Of a DNA stretch of 64,000 bases, positions 34,914 through 44,273 are shown one piece after another (position 1 is the stretch's first letter; each line of letters starts with the position of its first letter). Below the pieces are notes generated by a model, which was not told the DNA's origin, did no database searches, and saw nothing but the letters and a program-made list of their open reading frames with translations. A program made the position numbers and the translations under genes. The stretch comes from Cryobacterium sp. Y29. Its GTDB lineage: Bacteria > Actinomycetota > Actinomycetes > Actinomycetales > Microbacteriaceae. Location: positions 1-64,000 of the forward strand of contig NZ_PJJN01000031.1 in NCBI RefSeq assembly GCF_002929825.1, read 5' to 3'.

Positions 34914-36332
34914 ATGTCCGCCGTACAGAGTCGCCTCGCCATTCGACTCTTCGCGACCTTCGTCTGGTTCACCGTTCTGGCCGGCCAGTTCTGGCGCAAC
35001 CTCGGCGGCTGGTGGGGCTTCGGCGCCATCGCCGTGATCGTGGTCGTCGGCAGCATCATCGGCCTCAGCACCCAACGCACCAACGCCCGCAACCGCGCCG
35101 CAGTGAACGCCGCAGTGAACGCCGCAGCATCAGACGACACCCCCACCGACCGCGACATCGCCAGGGGCCACACCTACCAGGCGGCCCTGGCCCCGCCCCT
35201 GAACTGGCGCAAGTTTCCCAAGACCATCACCGCGTTCTTGCTATTGGCCACCCTGTCGATCGCGTGGTCGTACTACCCGGGGGCATCCGCTCTCGGAATC
35301 ACCCTGCAACTCATCACCACCCTCGCCGCCCTGTTTCTGGCCGTCACCCTCACCTGGCCGGAGCTGCTGCGCACCTTGGCCGGCGCGCTGCGCTGGGTGC
35401 TCGCGCTGAGCCTCGTGTTCGAGCTGTTCGTGGCCGTTGTCGTGCAACACGAAGTGCTGCCGTTCTTCGTCGATTACGGCACCGACGACGTGCCGAACGC
35501 CTTCTACTGGAGCCGGGGCCTGCTGCTGGACGGCGGCCCGATCGAGGGCATCGTCGCCAATCGCAACCTGCTCGGATTCGTCGCGCTAACAGCCATCATC
35601 GTCTTCATCGTGCAGCTGCGAGCCCGCACCGTCAGGCGCAACTCCGGCCTGGTCTGGCTGGCGCTGGCCGTCGGTATGCTGCTGCTCACCCGCTCGGCCA
35701 CGGTCACCGTGTCGCTCGTCGCGGTCGTCGCCGCCCTCATCTTCGCGCTCTGGGCCAGACGGGTGCACGATCAGCACCGGCGGCCGCTGTATGTCGTGGC
35801 GGCGGCATCCGTTCTGGCGGTGGGAGCAGCCCTCGCACTGTTCTCCTCGCAACTCTTCGGCTTGCTCGGTCGCAGCGACGACCTCACCGGCCGCTTCGAT
35901 ATCTGGGCCAGCGTCACCCAGCTCGCCCTGGAACGACCGGTGTTCGGCTGGGGCTGGGTGAGCTACTGGGTGCCGTGGGTGGAACCGTTCAACGACCTCG
36001 CCGTGCGCAAGGGCGTCACCTACCTGCAGGCGCACAACGCCTGGCTCGACGTGTGGCTGCAGCTCGGCATCGTCGGCGTGATTCTGTTCGCCGCGCTGGT
36101 CGGCTCGACCCTATGGCGGGCCTGGTTTCTCGCCGTCGACCGGCCCCGTCTCGGCGTGAAAGACACCGAACCGTTCGCCGTGTCGGCCCTGCTTCCGCTG
36201 CTGCTGCTCGCCGCGCTGATCGCGCAAAGCATCGCCGAAAGCCGCCTGCTGATCGAGAGTGGCTGGGTGATTCTCATCGTGCTGGCCGTGGTCACCAAGC
36301 GGCAGCAGCACGCGCCGAGGCCGATGCCCTGA
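34914..36332 (+). CDS. O-antigen ligase/polymerase family membrane protein 1
   Basis: A 472-residue protein with about 11-12 membrane helices and the Wzy_C/O-antigen ligase layout. VANRNLLGFVAL and LLLTRSATVTVSLVAVV precede a large periplasmic loop with GRFDIWASVTQLALERPVFGWG and QAHNAWLDVWLQLG, whose Arg and His residues are functionally important in the family. It probably polymerises or ligates a lipid-linked surface glycan. It is followed after 22 bp by a paralogue on the same strand. Confidence 0.85.
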   Translation: MSAVQSRLAIRLFATFVWFTVLAGQFWRNLGGWWGFGAIAVIVVVGSIIGLSTQRTNARNRAAVNAAVNAAASDDTPTDRDIARGHTYQAALAPPLNWRKFPKTITAFLLLATLSIAWSYYPGASALGITLQLITTLAALFLAVTLTWPELLRTLAGALRWVLALSLVFELFVAVVVQHEVLPFFVDYGTDDVPNAFYWSRGLLLDGGPIEGIVANRNLLGFVALTAIIVFIVQLRARTVRRNSGLVWLALAVGMLLLTRSATVTVSLVAVVAALIFALWARRVHDQHRRPLYVVAAASVLAVGAALALFSSQLFGLLGRSDDLTGRFDIWASVTQLALERPVFGWGWVSYWVPWVEPFNDLAVRKGVTYLQAHNAWLDVWLQLGIVGVILFAALVGSTLWRAWFLAVDRPRLGVKDTEPFAVSALLPLLLLAALIAQSIAESRLLIESGWVILIVLAVVTKRQQHAPRPMP

Positions 36333-36354
36333 CGCCAGCGCGGTAAATTAGAGG

Positions 36355-37638
36355 ATGCCCACCCTGCCCGACGCCCTGCGGCGCGTGCTGGCGTCGCCGA
36401 AATTCGCGGCCGCGCTCACGCTCGCCATTCTGGCCACCGCGTTTGGTACCCACCTGCTGCGCAGCGTGGTGGGCTGGCCCGGTCTCATCGGCATTCTCGG
36501 CGGCCTCATCGTGCTGGCCGTGCTCTCACTGCTCGCCCGCCGTCCGATCGTGGAGTGGCACGGTCTGTTGCCCATCTCGATCATCGTGTTCGTGGCGTGG
36601 TGCGCGCTCTCCGGCGTGTGGAGCGGCTACGTCTCCGAGACCATCATCGGCGTCGGCTACCAGATCACGGTCGGGTTCCTCGCGATCTACGTGGCCCTCG
36701 TGCGCGACACCTTTCAGGTTGTGCGCGCCACCGGCGACGTGCTGCGGGTGCTGCTCGCGCTCTCCATCGTGCTGGAGGTACTCGCGGGGCTGCTGCTCGA
36801 CCTGCCCATCGCCTTTCTCGGTGTCAGCGGCAACATCGACCAGCTCGGCCCCATTCAGGGCGTCTTCGGCTCGCGCAACGTATTCGGTCTCATCACCCTC
36901 ATCGCCGCCGTCACCTTCTACGTGGAGCTCCGCGCCCGGTCCATTCCGCGCGGCCTCGGCATCGGCTCCATGTGGCTGGCCGGCATCTGCCTGGTGCTCA
37001 CCCGCTCCCCCGTCATCGTGGTCGTCGCCATCTGCGTCACCGTCGCTGCACTCGCTCTGTACCGCCTACGCCGCGCCCCCGTCGACGGCCGACGGATGCT
37101 GCAGCTCGGCCTCCTGAGCGCGGCTCTCGTCGCCGCCGGCGCGGCCTGGCTCGGACGCATCACCATCATCGACGCCCTCAACGCCGGCAGCGAGTTCGAG
37201 GTTCGGTACTCGCTCTGGAGCGAGATGTGGCGGCTGGTGGAGCTGCATCCGCTCGAGGGCTGGGGCTGGGCCGGATTCTGGCCCCAGGACGTCACGCCCT
37301 ACGGTTGGATTGAATTCACCACCGGACGCCTGCACGCTACCGGGCTCAACGCCTACCTCGACGTGTACTTTCAGGTGGGACTGATCGGCTTTCTCGCCTT
37401 TCTCGCCCTGGTGCTTTTGGCCTTTGTGCGTTCCTGGCTGCTCGCCTCGAACAAGCGCTCGCTGGCGTATGTCTGGGCGCCGCTCATTCTGGTCACCCTG
37501 CTGGTGACCAGCGCGGCGGAAAGCACCATCCTGTTCGAGTTCGGCTGGCTGCTGCTGGTGATCTGCTCGGTCAAGGCCGCGCAGGGCCTGAGCTGGCGCA
37601 ACGCACTGCCGCACAAGCCGCACCCCGACGCGCCGTAG
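36355..37638 (+). CDS. O-antigen ligase/polymerase family membrane protein 2
   Basis: A 427-residue paralogue of the upstream gene with about 11 helices. The same landmarks occur: GSRNVFGLITL, VLTRSPVIVVVAI, a loop with FEVRYSLWSEMWRLVELHPLEGWGW, and LNAYLDVYFQVGLIG. The loop His of the first copy (QAHNAW) is replaced by ATGLNAY, so its activity may differ. Probably the same operon as the first copy. Confidence 0.85.
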   Translation: MPTLPDALRRVLASPKFAAALTLAILATAFGTHLLRSVVGWPGLIGILGGLIVLAVLSLLARRPIVEWHGLLPISIIVFVAWCALSGVWSGYVSETIIGVGYQITVGFLAIYVALVRDTFQVVRATGDVLRVLLALSIVLEVLAGLLLDLPIAFLGVSGNIDQLGPIQGVFGSRNVFGLITLIAAVTFYVELRARSIPRGLGIGSMWLAGICLVLTRSPVIVVVAICVTVAALALYRLRRAPVDGRRMLQLGLLSAALVAAGAAWLGRITIIDALNAGSEFEVRYSLWSEMWRLVELHPLEGWGWAGFWPQDVTPYGWIEFTTGRLHATGLNAYLDVYFQVGLIGFLAFLALVLLAFVRSWLLASNKRSLAYVWAPLILVTLLVTSAAESTILFEFGWLLLVICSVKAAQGLSWRNALPHKPHPDAP

Positions 37639-37675
37639 GCGGGCACAACGAGCCCTCACACGAGAGCATGCCCGC
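37639..37675 (+). terminator. weak hairpin after the second ligase gene
   Basis: GCGGGCA (37639-37645) pairs with TGCCCGC (37669-37675) immediately after the stop codon, with a 23-nt loop and no U-tract. A possible terminator. Confidence 0.4.
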
Positions 37676-37703
37676 ACGGCGTCAGGACCGCAGCCCGACT
37701 CCC

Positions 37704-38018
37704 CACTGAAGTCGTCGGCAAGCAGTTTGAAACCGCCGACCACCTCGCTGAATACGCAGGCCTCGCACCAGTGACGAGACGATCCGGGTCGTTAATTCGC
37801 GGCGAGGAAACAAGTCATTTAAAATGACCCCTGATCCTGTCCGCCTTCGCAGCACTCCGAGCCCCGTGGCACGGACCTCCTAGGACCGCAAAATCGCTCA
37901 CGACAAACGCCACAACCAAGCCCTCATCGCTTTCGCCCGACGCCGGTGTGACGTCCTATTCGCCATGCGCCGCGACGGCACCCTCTGCGCAACCGAACAC
38001 CAAGTCGTCGCCAGATAA
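37704..38018 (+). pseudogene. IS110-family transposase C-terminal remnant
   Basis: Conceptual translation in shifting frames gives HLAEYAGLAPVTRRSGS, then IRGE, a stop, and DRK...KRHNQALIAFARRRCDVLF before a stop at 38016-38018. These are C-terminal blocks of IS110-type transposases. Stops and frameshifts interrupt it and no N-terminal part is present. It is an old remnant of a subgroup different from the IS110 copy at 41 kb, and it forms the first sign of the mobile region. Confidence 0.75.
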
Positions 38019-38092
38019 AAACATAGGGGTGCCCCTAATTGGGGGCAGGACGCTGCGTTTTGGTGCAATACAAATGGCAATAGAGTATTCAG

Positions 38093-38233
38093 ATGACCAA
38101 AATTCGGCCCGAGCAAATGGGCCATAGGTCTCTGTTACGCCGGGGACGCAGCACAAAGCCGTTGCAGTACACGCTTCTGGCAATTGCGGCCGGGGCCGCC
38201 GGAGTCACCTGCTTTCTCGCACTGACGACATGA
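38093..38233 (+). CDS. 46-residue membrane protein overlapping the Pro/Thr-rich gene
   Basis: The frame begins MTKIRPEQMG, has a basic segment LLRRGRSTKP and one helix (YTLLAIAAGAAGVTCFLALTT), and ends with TGA overlapping the ATG of the next gene (ATGA), which argues for translational coupling. No clear ribosome-binding site is visible. Function unknown. Confidence 0.45.
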   Translation: MTKIRPEQMGHRSLLRRGRSTKPLQYTLLAIAAGAAGVTCFLALTT

Positions 38234-38883
38234 CCGTGGCCCGTCCCGCAGTTTTCTGGGTAAGCGCCGTGACGATCTCTCTGTCCCTTATCTTCTCGGC
38301 ACCACCGCCGGCGTTGGCGTTAAACGTGCGCGCCGAAGACGCCCCACCTGCTATCACCACGGAACCGCCGCAATCCCCCACCGAGGAACCGGCTATTGTT
38401 CCGGACCAGACGCCGGATCCGATACCAGACTTGATGCCAGACCCGGCGCCGGACGTCGTAGACACCCGCACCGACACACCGCACGACCCAACGGCGACAC
38501 CAACGGACACCACGACGGTGCCCTCCGAGGTGGACCCCGCGCCGAGCTCGTGGATTTACGTTCCGCCGGCGTCAACCCGCCGGTCGACCTCCGTGGAGAA
38601 AAAAACGGCGTCCCCCACGCCCACCCCCACTCCCGAACCGACGGCGGTCGAAGAGGTAGCTCCCACCCCGGTGCCGAGCTCCACACCTACCCCCGAACCA
38701 ACCCACGAGACCGTGATCACTGAGGTCGACTACACGACTGCGACCTCAGCCGGGGCGTCAACCCTCGCTGTAATCGCTCTCAGCGCCAGCCTCGTACTCG
38801 CTGCCCTGCTTGGCGGCTGGGCACTGCTCTACAAGCTGCGCCTCGCCAACCACCCCACGACTGCTCCGTTCAAGCGCCGCTAA
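38230..38883 (+). CDS. Pro/Thr-rich surface protein with C-terminal membrane anchor
   Basis: A 217-residue protein. The N-terminal signal (FWVSAVTISLSLIFSAPPPALAL) is followed by about 130 residues of low-complexity Pro/Thr/Asp/Glu sequence with PTPTP and TPEPT repeats, one membrane helix near the C-terminus (LAVIALSASLVLAALLGGWALL) and a short basic tail. The layout is that of a wall-spanning stalk. There is no sortase LPxTG motif. It lies just before the IS-rich region, and its GC content is still that of the core. Confidence 0.7.
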   Translation: MTVARPAVFWVSAVTISLSLIFSAPPPALALNVRAEDAPPAITTEPPQSPTEEPAIVPDQTPDPIPDLMPDPAPDVVDTRTDTPHDPTATPTDTTTVPSEVDPAPSSWIYVPPASTRRSTSVEKKTASPTPTPTPEPTAVEEVAPTPVPSSTPTPEPTHETVITEVDYTTATSAGASTLAVIALSASLVLAALLGGWALLYKLRLANHPTTAPFKRR

Positions 38884-39016
38884 ACCATACTCGACCTCAA
38901 CGTTCGAACGGACGGAGATTGCGCACTGCCAGAAAGATATGTGTTGCAGGCTGGAACACTCTTCTTTTTAAAGTTCCGACAGTATGTCGAACTTCGACGA
39001 CAGTTACGCCTTTGCA

Positions 39017-39890
39017 GTTGATTTGTACGTGAACGACCCGTTCAGAACATCAGGCCAAAGGCACCGTTTATCAGACGCTGCGCGCGCCGCGTCGACGATC
39101 GGAGCGGTGTAGATCGGTTTCACCGCTCGTTTCATCGCATCTCAGTCCTTCTTTGAGTCCAGCTTGAACGTGTGGCGGATCAGATGAATGATGCAGGTCT
39201 GTACCGTCGTCAGCGGCCACACGCTCCCGAAACGTCGGGCGGACTTTTTAAGCCGTCAGAGACTAGGAAGAACGTATCGTTGACGCCTCAGTTTTTGATG
39301 TCCGTCAGCACAGACATCCAGAACTTAGCGTCCTCTCCGCCGTTGCCGGCCCACAGCTCAAGAATATCCTTGTCGCCGTCCAGAGTCATGCCGATCGCCG
39401 CGTAGATGGGCCGGTTAGCGACCTGCCCGTCTCGGATCTTCACCACGATCGCATCTATGAAGATCGCCGCGTAAACGCTGTCCAACGGGCGGAACTACCA
39501 CGTCTGTATCTCCTCGATCACCTTGTCCGTGATGCGGGGAATGGTCCCTTCGATACCTGCCCACCATAAATCCGGTTGAAGTGCACGCAGAACTCGCCAG
39601 TTGTGAGGCCGCGGACGTCCAAGGACGGCATGACCTCATCGACGCCGGTCAGGCGGCGATGTCGTTTCGGCACCATCACCGGAATGAACGTGTCATCCCG
39701 GTCACGGGGCCCCTGAACAATCACGGACCCTGTCGTGGAACTGATCACGATTTGGGCCGGGTCCCGTTGCGCACGTTCGAGTCGCCGCGCTCGTCCGACG
39801 CACTGTTCTTTTCAAGGCCGAGGTGATCGGTCATTTCCTCGTTGAGCGCCTTCTCGAGAAACGTTTCGTGAACTCGCCCAGCAGCCTGGT
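39017..39890 (-). pseudogene. IS256-family transposase remnant, minus strand
   Basis: Fragments in different frames join into an IS256 transposase: FLEKALNEEMTDHLGLEKN and NGTRPK near 39.85 kb, RRLTGVDEVMPSLDVRGLTTGE, then FIDAIVVKIRDGQVANRPIYAA, LWAGNGGEDAKFWMSVLTDIKN, CIIHLIRHTFKLDSKKD and AVKPIYTAPIVDAARAA near 39.06 kb. Several stops and frameshifts occur, and the last 130 or so residues of a normal transposase are missing. Its N-terminal end runs head-on into a plus-strand IS256 copy. Confidence 0.8.
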
Positions 39891-40785
39891 CAAGGCCCTC
39901 GGCGCCGACACTGGCATCTCCAAGTCCAAAGTGTCCAAGATTTGTGCGGATCTGGACGGGGAAGTGGCCGCGTTCCGCGACCGCGACCTGGTCGAAACCG
40001 GGTACCCGTATGTGTTCCTCGACGCCACATATTGCAAAGCCCGCGTTAACCACCGCGTCACCTCCCAAGCGATGGTCGTCGCCATCGGCGTCGCCTCCGA
40101 CGGTCGCCGCGAGGCCCTCGGTTTCGACGTCGGTGACAGTGAGAACGAGGTCTTCTGGACGGGCTTCCTGCGCTCGTTCCGTGCTCGCGGTTTGGACGGG
40201 GTGAAGCTCGTCATCTCCGACGCCTAAATCGGTTTGAGGGACGCGATCAGCACCGTTTTCCAAGGCATCAGCTGGCAACGCTGCCGGGTGCATTTCATGC
40301 GGAGCGTGATCTCGATCGTACCGCGCGCCAGTCAGGAAGTGGTCGCGTCGATGATCCGCACCATCTTCGCCCAACCCGACGCGAAGTATTTTCAAGCGCA
40401 GTTTGATGAGGTCGTCCGGGTGCTCACACCATCCCACCCCAAGGTCGCCCGGATGCTCCAAGACGCCCGGGAAGACATCCCCGCGTCCTGCGGGTTCCCA
40501 CCCAAGCACTGGCGTCAGATCTGCTCCACCAACCCGATCGAACGAGTGAACAAAGAGATCAAACAACGCACCGAGGTCGTCGGCGTGTTCCCCAACCCGG
40601 CCACCTTGCTCCGCCTCGCCGGCGCCGTCTTCGTCGAACAGCACGACGAGCGGGAAGCCGGCTCTCGCCGATACCTATCGGAGGCCTCCATGCGCCAGCT
40701 CGATACCCTCAACGTGGCTCTCACCGACGCTGACGCGGGCACGCTAACCGGGGTGATTCACATTCCCGAACTCACTGCGGCATAA
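39823..40785 (+). pseudogene. IS256-family transposase, 5'-truncated with one internal stop
   Basis: In one frame the sequence reads LVKALGADTGISKSKVSKICADLD, YVFLDATYCKARVN with the first catalytic Asp, LGFDVGDSENE, GVKLVISDA, then a TAA at 40225-40227, and continues with FQGISWQRCRVHFMR, CSTNPIERVNKEIKQRTEVVGVFPN and a normal C-terminus. Only this nonsense codon and the missing first 100 or so residues disable it. It is less decayed than the minus-strand copy that it abuts near 39.88 kb. Confidence 0.85.
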
Positions 40786-40884
40786 TCAGAACCGCTGACC
40801 TGCACGGTGTCGAGAAACTCCACAGAGATACTGGATGTGACTCTGGTGCGGGGTGACTCAAAATTACACTGACTCCTTTCGAGG

Positions 40885-41040
40885 TTGTCTTTGAGTGGAT
40901 CTGTCCGCCGCACCAGAGCTGCTAATGCCGCTTGATCGGGTCGACATGACTTGATAGGAGCTTGGCCAACAGTCTCACCTCTGTGCTGTCTGCCCTCCCG
41001 ACCCAACGGTTATTTCCCTTCAACGAAGAAACGGGAGTAC
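40885..41040 (+). ncRNA. candidate IS110 bridge RNA region
   Basis: The noncoding stretch before the transposase start contains ATAGGAGC, the same core as the element's 3' end, and short stems such as TCCCG with CGGGA around 41000-41034. In IS110-group elements such as IS621 a bridge RNA that pairs with target and donor DNA is encoded in the left noncoding end. The location fits, but the fold and boundaries here are not established. Confidence 0.3.
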
Positions 41041-41047
41041 CGAAGTC

Positions 41048-41672
41048 ATGACACTTGCAATCAGTGAACCGCCACAATTCAGCATCGCGGTCGAGTCACC
41101 ACGAACCATTCTCGCCGGGGTTGATACCCACAAGGACACGCACCACGTCGCTATCGTCGATGACCACGGACAACCGATCGTCGACCGGGAGTTCCTCGCA
41201 GTCGGCAGCGGCTACCGCAAAATCATCGAGTTCGTCCACGCCTGCGGCATCGTCGACGTTGTTGGCGTCGAAGGCACCGGTTCCTACGGTGCGGAACTTG
41301 CCCGCGTTTTGGCGAATGCCGGAATGCGTGTGCTTGAAGTCACTCGCGCCAACCGTGCCGAGCGTCGACTGCGCGGCAAATCCGATCCCCTCGACGCCCA
41401 CCAAGCGGCGTTGGTTCTCGCCGGGCGCGGGCTATCAACCCCGAAACAACGCGATGGCGACGTCGAGTCGATGCGGGTCTTACTCGCGGTACGCTCCTCT
41501 GCCACCAAGGCGCGCACTGCCAGTATCAATCAGATCCATGCACTGTTGGTGAGCGCGCCCGAGGCCATCCGGCAAGATTTTCGCCGATACGACGGTAACA
41601 AACTCACGATTGCTCTCGCGCGCACACGACCCACACCGGGCGCCACCCCGGCGCTGATCGTGCGGGCATCAG
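41048..41672 (+). pseudogene. IS110-family transposase, N-terminal part (split by IS21)
   Basis: This part carries the RuvC-like DEDD catalytic domain: GVDTHKDTHHVAI with the first Asp, VVGVEGTGSYGAEL with Glu, and GKSDPLDAHQAAL with the Asp pair. The reading frame is intact up to the IS21 junction, after ALIVRA. The rest of the gene resumes at 44274. Spliced, it would give a 427-residue transposase of normal appearance. Confidence 0.9.
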
Positions 41673-41790
41673 TGAGTATTTGAGGGTTTGGGGGCCGACC
41701 AATATTGCCTTCGGGGGCCGCTGGTATTGCCAGGGGATGCCGGGCTGCCGCGCTGTCGGGGGCCAGTGACCCTCGACCAGCGCGACAGGT

Positions 41791-42543
41791 TTAGACCGTG
41801 ACCAAGCCGGCGGTGTGTTCTCGCATGTTGTGGCCGCCCGTCTCGACCCAGATGGTGTTGTGCACGATGCGGTCCATGATCGCGTCGGCGTGAACCCCAG
41901 AGCCAAGGCGTTGGTGCCAATCCCGTTGTGCGTACTGGGTGCAAAACACCGTTGAAGCCTGGTCGTAGCGCCGCTCGAGGAGTACCAAGAGCATGCTTCG
42001 GGTGCTTTCATCGGGTTCGTCGAGGAGCCATTCATCGATCACCAGGAGCGTGAACGCGGCGTACTTGTTCAGGAACTTCGTCGTCCCGGCGGGTTTGTCG
42101 CGGGCCAGCTGCCAGGCTTCTTCGAGCTCCGGCATTCGAATGTAGTGCGCTCGGACCCGGTGCAGGCAGGCGGCCTTCGCTAACGCGCAACCCAGATACG
42201 ACTTCCCCGACCCGGTGAAGCCCTGGAACACGACGGTCTGCTGCCGATCGATGAACGAGCACGTGCCCAGTCCAGCGATCACAGACCGGTCAAGGCCGCG
42301 TTCCTCGACGAGGTCCAAGCGCCGCAGGTCAGCGTTGGGATACCGGAGGTTCGCCCGGCGGATCAGCCCCTCGACCTTGGTTTGGGTGAAGGAGGCATGG
42401 GCGTCATCAACGGCAAGTTTGATTTTCTCCTCGAACGCCAAACCGAGGGTCAGGGTGTCGTCTTGGGCATCGAACGCCTCTAACAGGGTGGCCACGCCCA
42501 TCTCACGGAGCTTGCGTTTGGTCTCAATATCGATCCGGCTCAT
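41791..42543 (-). CDS. istB: IS21 transposition helper ATPase IstB (copy 1)
   Basis: A 250-residue AAA+ protein related to DnaC that remodels target DNA for IS21 transposition. Walker A is GFTGSGKSYLG near residue 115 and Walker B is TLLVIDEWLL. VFCTQYAQRDWHQRLG and ADAIMDRIVHNT are the sensor and arginine-finger regions. Its ATG overlaps the istA stop by 4 bp. The frame is intact. Confidence 0.93.
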   Translation of the reverse strand: MSRIDIETKRKLREMGVATLLEAFDAQDDTLTLGLAFEEKIKLAVDDAHASFTQTKVEGLIRRANLRYPNADLRRLDLVEERGLDRSVIAGLGTCSFIDRQQTVVFQGFTGSGKSYLGCALAKAACLHRVRAHYIRMPELEEAWQLARDKPAGTTKFLNKYAAFTLLVIDEWLLDEPDESTRSMLLVLLERRYDQASTVFCTQYAQRDWHQRLGSGVHADAIMDRIVHNTIWVETGGHNMREHTAGLVTV

Positions 42544-44108
42544 CGCGCGCCTCCCGCGTAGTAATCGGCGCCGCGGACATACCCGCCCGATTCAGGTTCG
42601 GTCGGTTCGAAGCGCGGAATCCTGCGGGCGCTTGCCTTGTCTTGCCCGGTCTCCAGGATCGGCCGCAAGTGCGCATACCGGGGCGACCGGACACGCCCTT
42701 CAAGCGCGATCTGACATGCCCTTTCCACTCTCTCACTGGAGTAACGACGGCTCAGCCGCAGCGCTGCCAGAGCGGCATTAAAGCCTTGCTCCTCCACGGG
42801 CACCGCCTCGAAAATCCTGTTCACGACGGTCACCATGTTCGGGCCGACACGCGTGGCCCAAGCCCGGATCCTGACGGCGTCCCACTCCCTATATTTCTCT
42901 CCCTGAGGCTGATCAGCATCGTTGGTCCGGTATTCATCGATGACATGCTCCGGGAGCAACAGGTGGCTGGTGAGGCGCTCATGATTGCGGTAAACCTCCA
43001 GCACTTGGGTGGTGATGCGAAGATCCACGCCCTGCCCGATATGCGCGTAGGGGGCGGAGTAGAAGTTCTTCTCCCAGACCACATGGCCGTTCTTTTGGAC
43101 TCGGCGCCCCATGACCCATTTGCTGATCTCGTAGGGAGCCGACGGCAGCGGCCGCAGCAGTGCCTTCTCCTCCGTTTGGAACGCGCTCAGGCGTGAGCCA
43201 GCGCGTTTCTGGAACGGTTTCTGGTTATAGGCGTCCATGCGCTCCCGGATCGCGACCCGCAGTTCGGGAAGGGTTCCGAAACGTCGATTGCGCAGGCCAG
43301 CGATCACCCAGGTAGCCACGTGGGAGACCGTGTTTTCGACGCTGGCTTTGTCTTTCGGGCGACGAATTCTGCCGGGGAGCACCGCCGCTGAATAATGCGC
43401 AGCGAGCTCCCGGTAAGCGTCGTTCAACACAATCTCGCCCTCGCGCGGGTGCTTGATCACCCCGGTCTTCAGGTTGTCGGGCACGATCCGGGGAACCGAT
43501 CCGCCGAACCACTCAAACATCCCCACATTGGCCAGCAGCCAGGTGTCTTGCCGCATATCCAACGCCGGCTCGACGAACGCATACCTCGAAAACGGCAGAC
43601 ACGCCACGAACAAATACACCCGAGACGTCTCCCCCGTCACCGGGTCGATGAGCTGCATCGTTGGCCCCGACCAGTCGACTTCGATGGTCTGCCCAGCCTT
43701 ATGACCGACCCGGGACGCCGCTCCCGTGATCAACGTATGCGCTGCATATGCCTTGCAAAATCGGTCGTAACCCATCGACGGCTGCTTCTTCACAGCGCAC
43801 CCGTCGACGTACTCGCCATGCAGCAGCTTCAGCGTCACCCCGACCTTGGCGAGCTCTTTATGCACCCCGCCCCAGTCGGCCTGCACGAAGACACTTTCAT
43901 GCTCGCCGCGACCCGGGAACAACAACACGTACACCTCAGCATCGCTGCGGCCAACGTGGCCCTCACGGCCGACGCCAGCCTTGTCAGCGGCGTCAAACAC
44001 CGCCAGCACACTCTTGCGCGACATGCCCTCCGCGAGTGCGATCGCGCGCCCGGTCATGCCCTCGGCGCGGAGTTCGAGCACCCGTTTCGCTTTTATCCTT
44101 CGTACCAT
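42540..44108 (-). CDS. istA: IS21 transposase IstA (copy 1)
   Basis: A 522-residue DDE transposase. An N-terminal helix-turn-helix (AEGMTGRAIALAEGMSRKSV) leads to the integrase core with IEVDWSGPTMQLIDP (first Asp), PRIVPDNLKTGV (second Asp) and KDKASVENTVSHV (Glu). The C-terminal domain ends RGADYYAGGAR. Intact and coupled to istB. Confidence 0.93.
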   Translation of the reverse strand: MVRRIKAKRVLELRAEGMTGRAIALAEGMSRKSVLAVFDAADKAGVGREGHVGRSDAEVYVLLFPGRGEHESVFVQADWGGVHKELAKVGVTLKLLHGEYVDGCAVKKQPSMGYDRFCKAYAAHTLITGAASRVGHKAGQTIEVDWSGPTMQLIDPVTGETSRVYLFVACLPFSRYAFVEPALDMRQDTWLLANVGMFEWFGGSVPRIVPDNLKTGVIKHPREGEIVLNDAYRELAAHYSAAVLPGRIRRPKDKASVENTVSHVATWVIAGLRNRRFGTLPELRVAIRERMDAYNQKPFQKRAGSRLSAFQTEEKALLRPLPSAPYEISKWVMGRRVQKNGHVVWEKNFYSAPYAHIGQGVDLRITTQVLEVYRNHERLTSHLLLPEHVIDEYRTNDADQPQGEKYREWDAVRIRAWATRVGPNMVTVVNRIFEAVPVEEQGFNAALAALRLSRRYSSERVERACQIALEGRVRSPRYAHLRPILETGQDKASARRIPRFEPTEPESGGYVRGADYYAGGAR

Positions 44109-44273
44109 TGCTAACTACTCCTTCCGCTGCGTGCCAATACACGCAGCGGATGGAGCTAAGCAGATGGCCCCTAACGGAAATATTCGACGGCCCCAGAACA
44201 CGCTACTCACCGCTTGGATTAGTGGCCCCGAAAGTCAATAACACCGGCCCCCAGGAGAGCGAATATTCATCAG

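Larger units (their letters stand above)
41673..44269 (-). mobile_element. complete IS21-family element (copy 1)
   Basis: A 2597-bp element. Left end TGAGTATTTGAGGGTTTGGG, right end (reverse complement) TGAATATTCGCTCTCCTGGG, with further shared blocks GGGGGCC and TATTG inward. It is flanked by a 4-bp target duplication TCAG (41669-41672 and 44270-44273). It contains intact istA and istB on the minus strand, so it looks recently active. Confidence 0.9.

Noticed and set aside
35012..36346. 444-codon frame rich in Arg and His
   Set aside because: Alternate frame of the first O-antigen ligase. No membrane or catalytic pattern.
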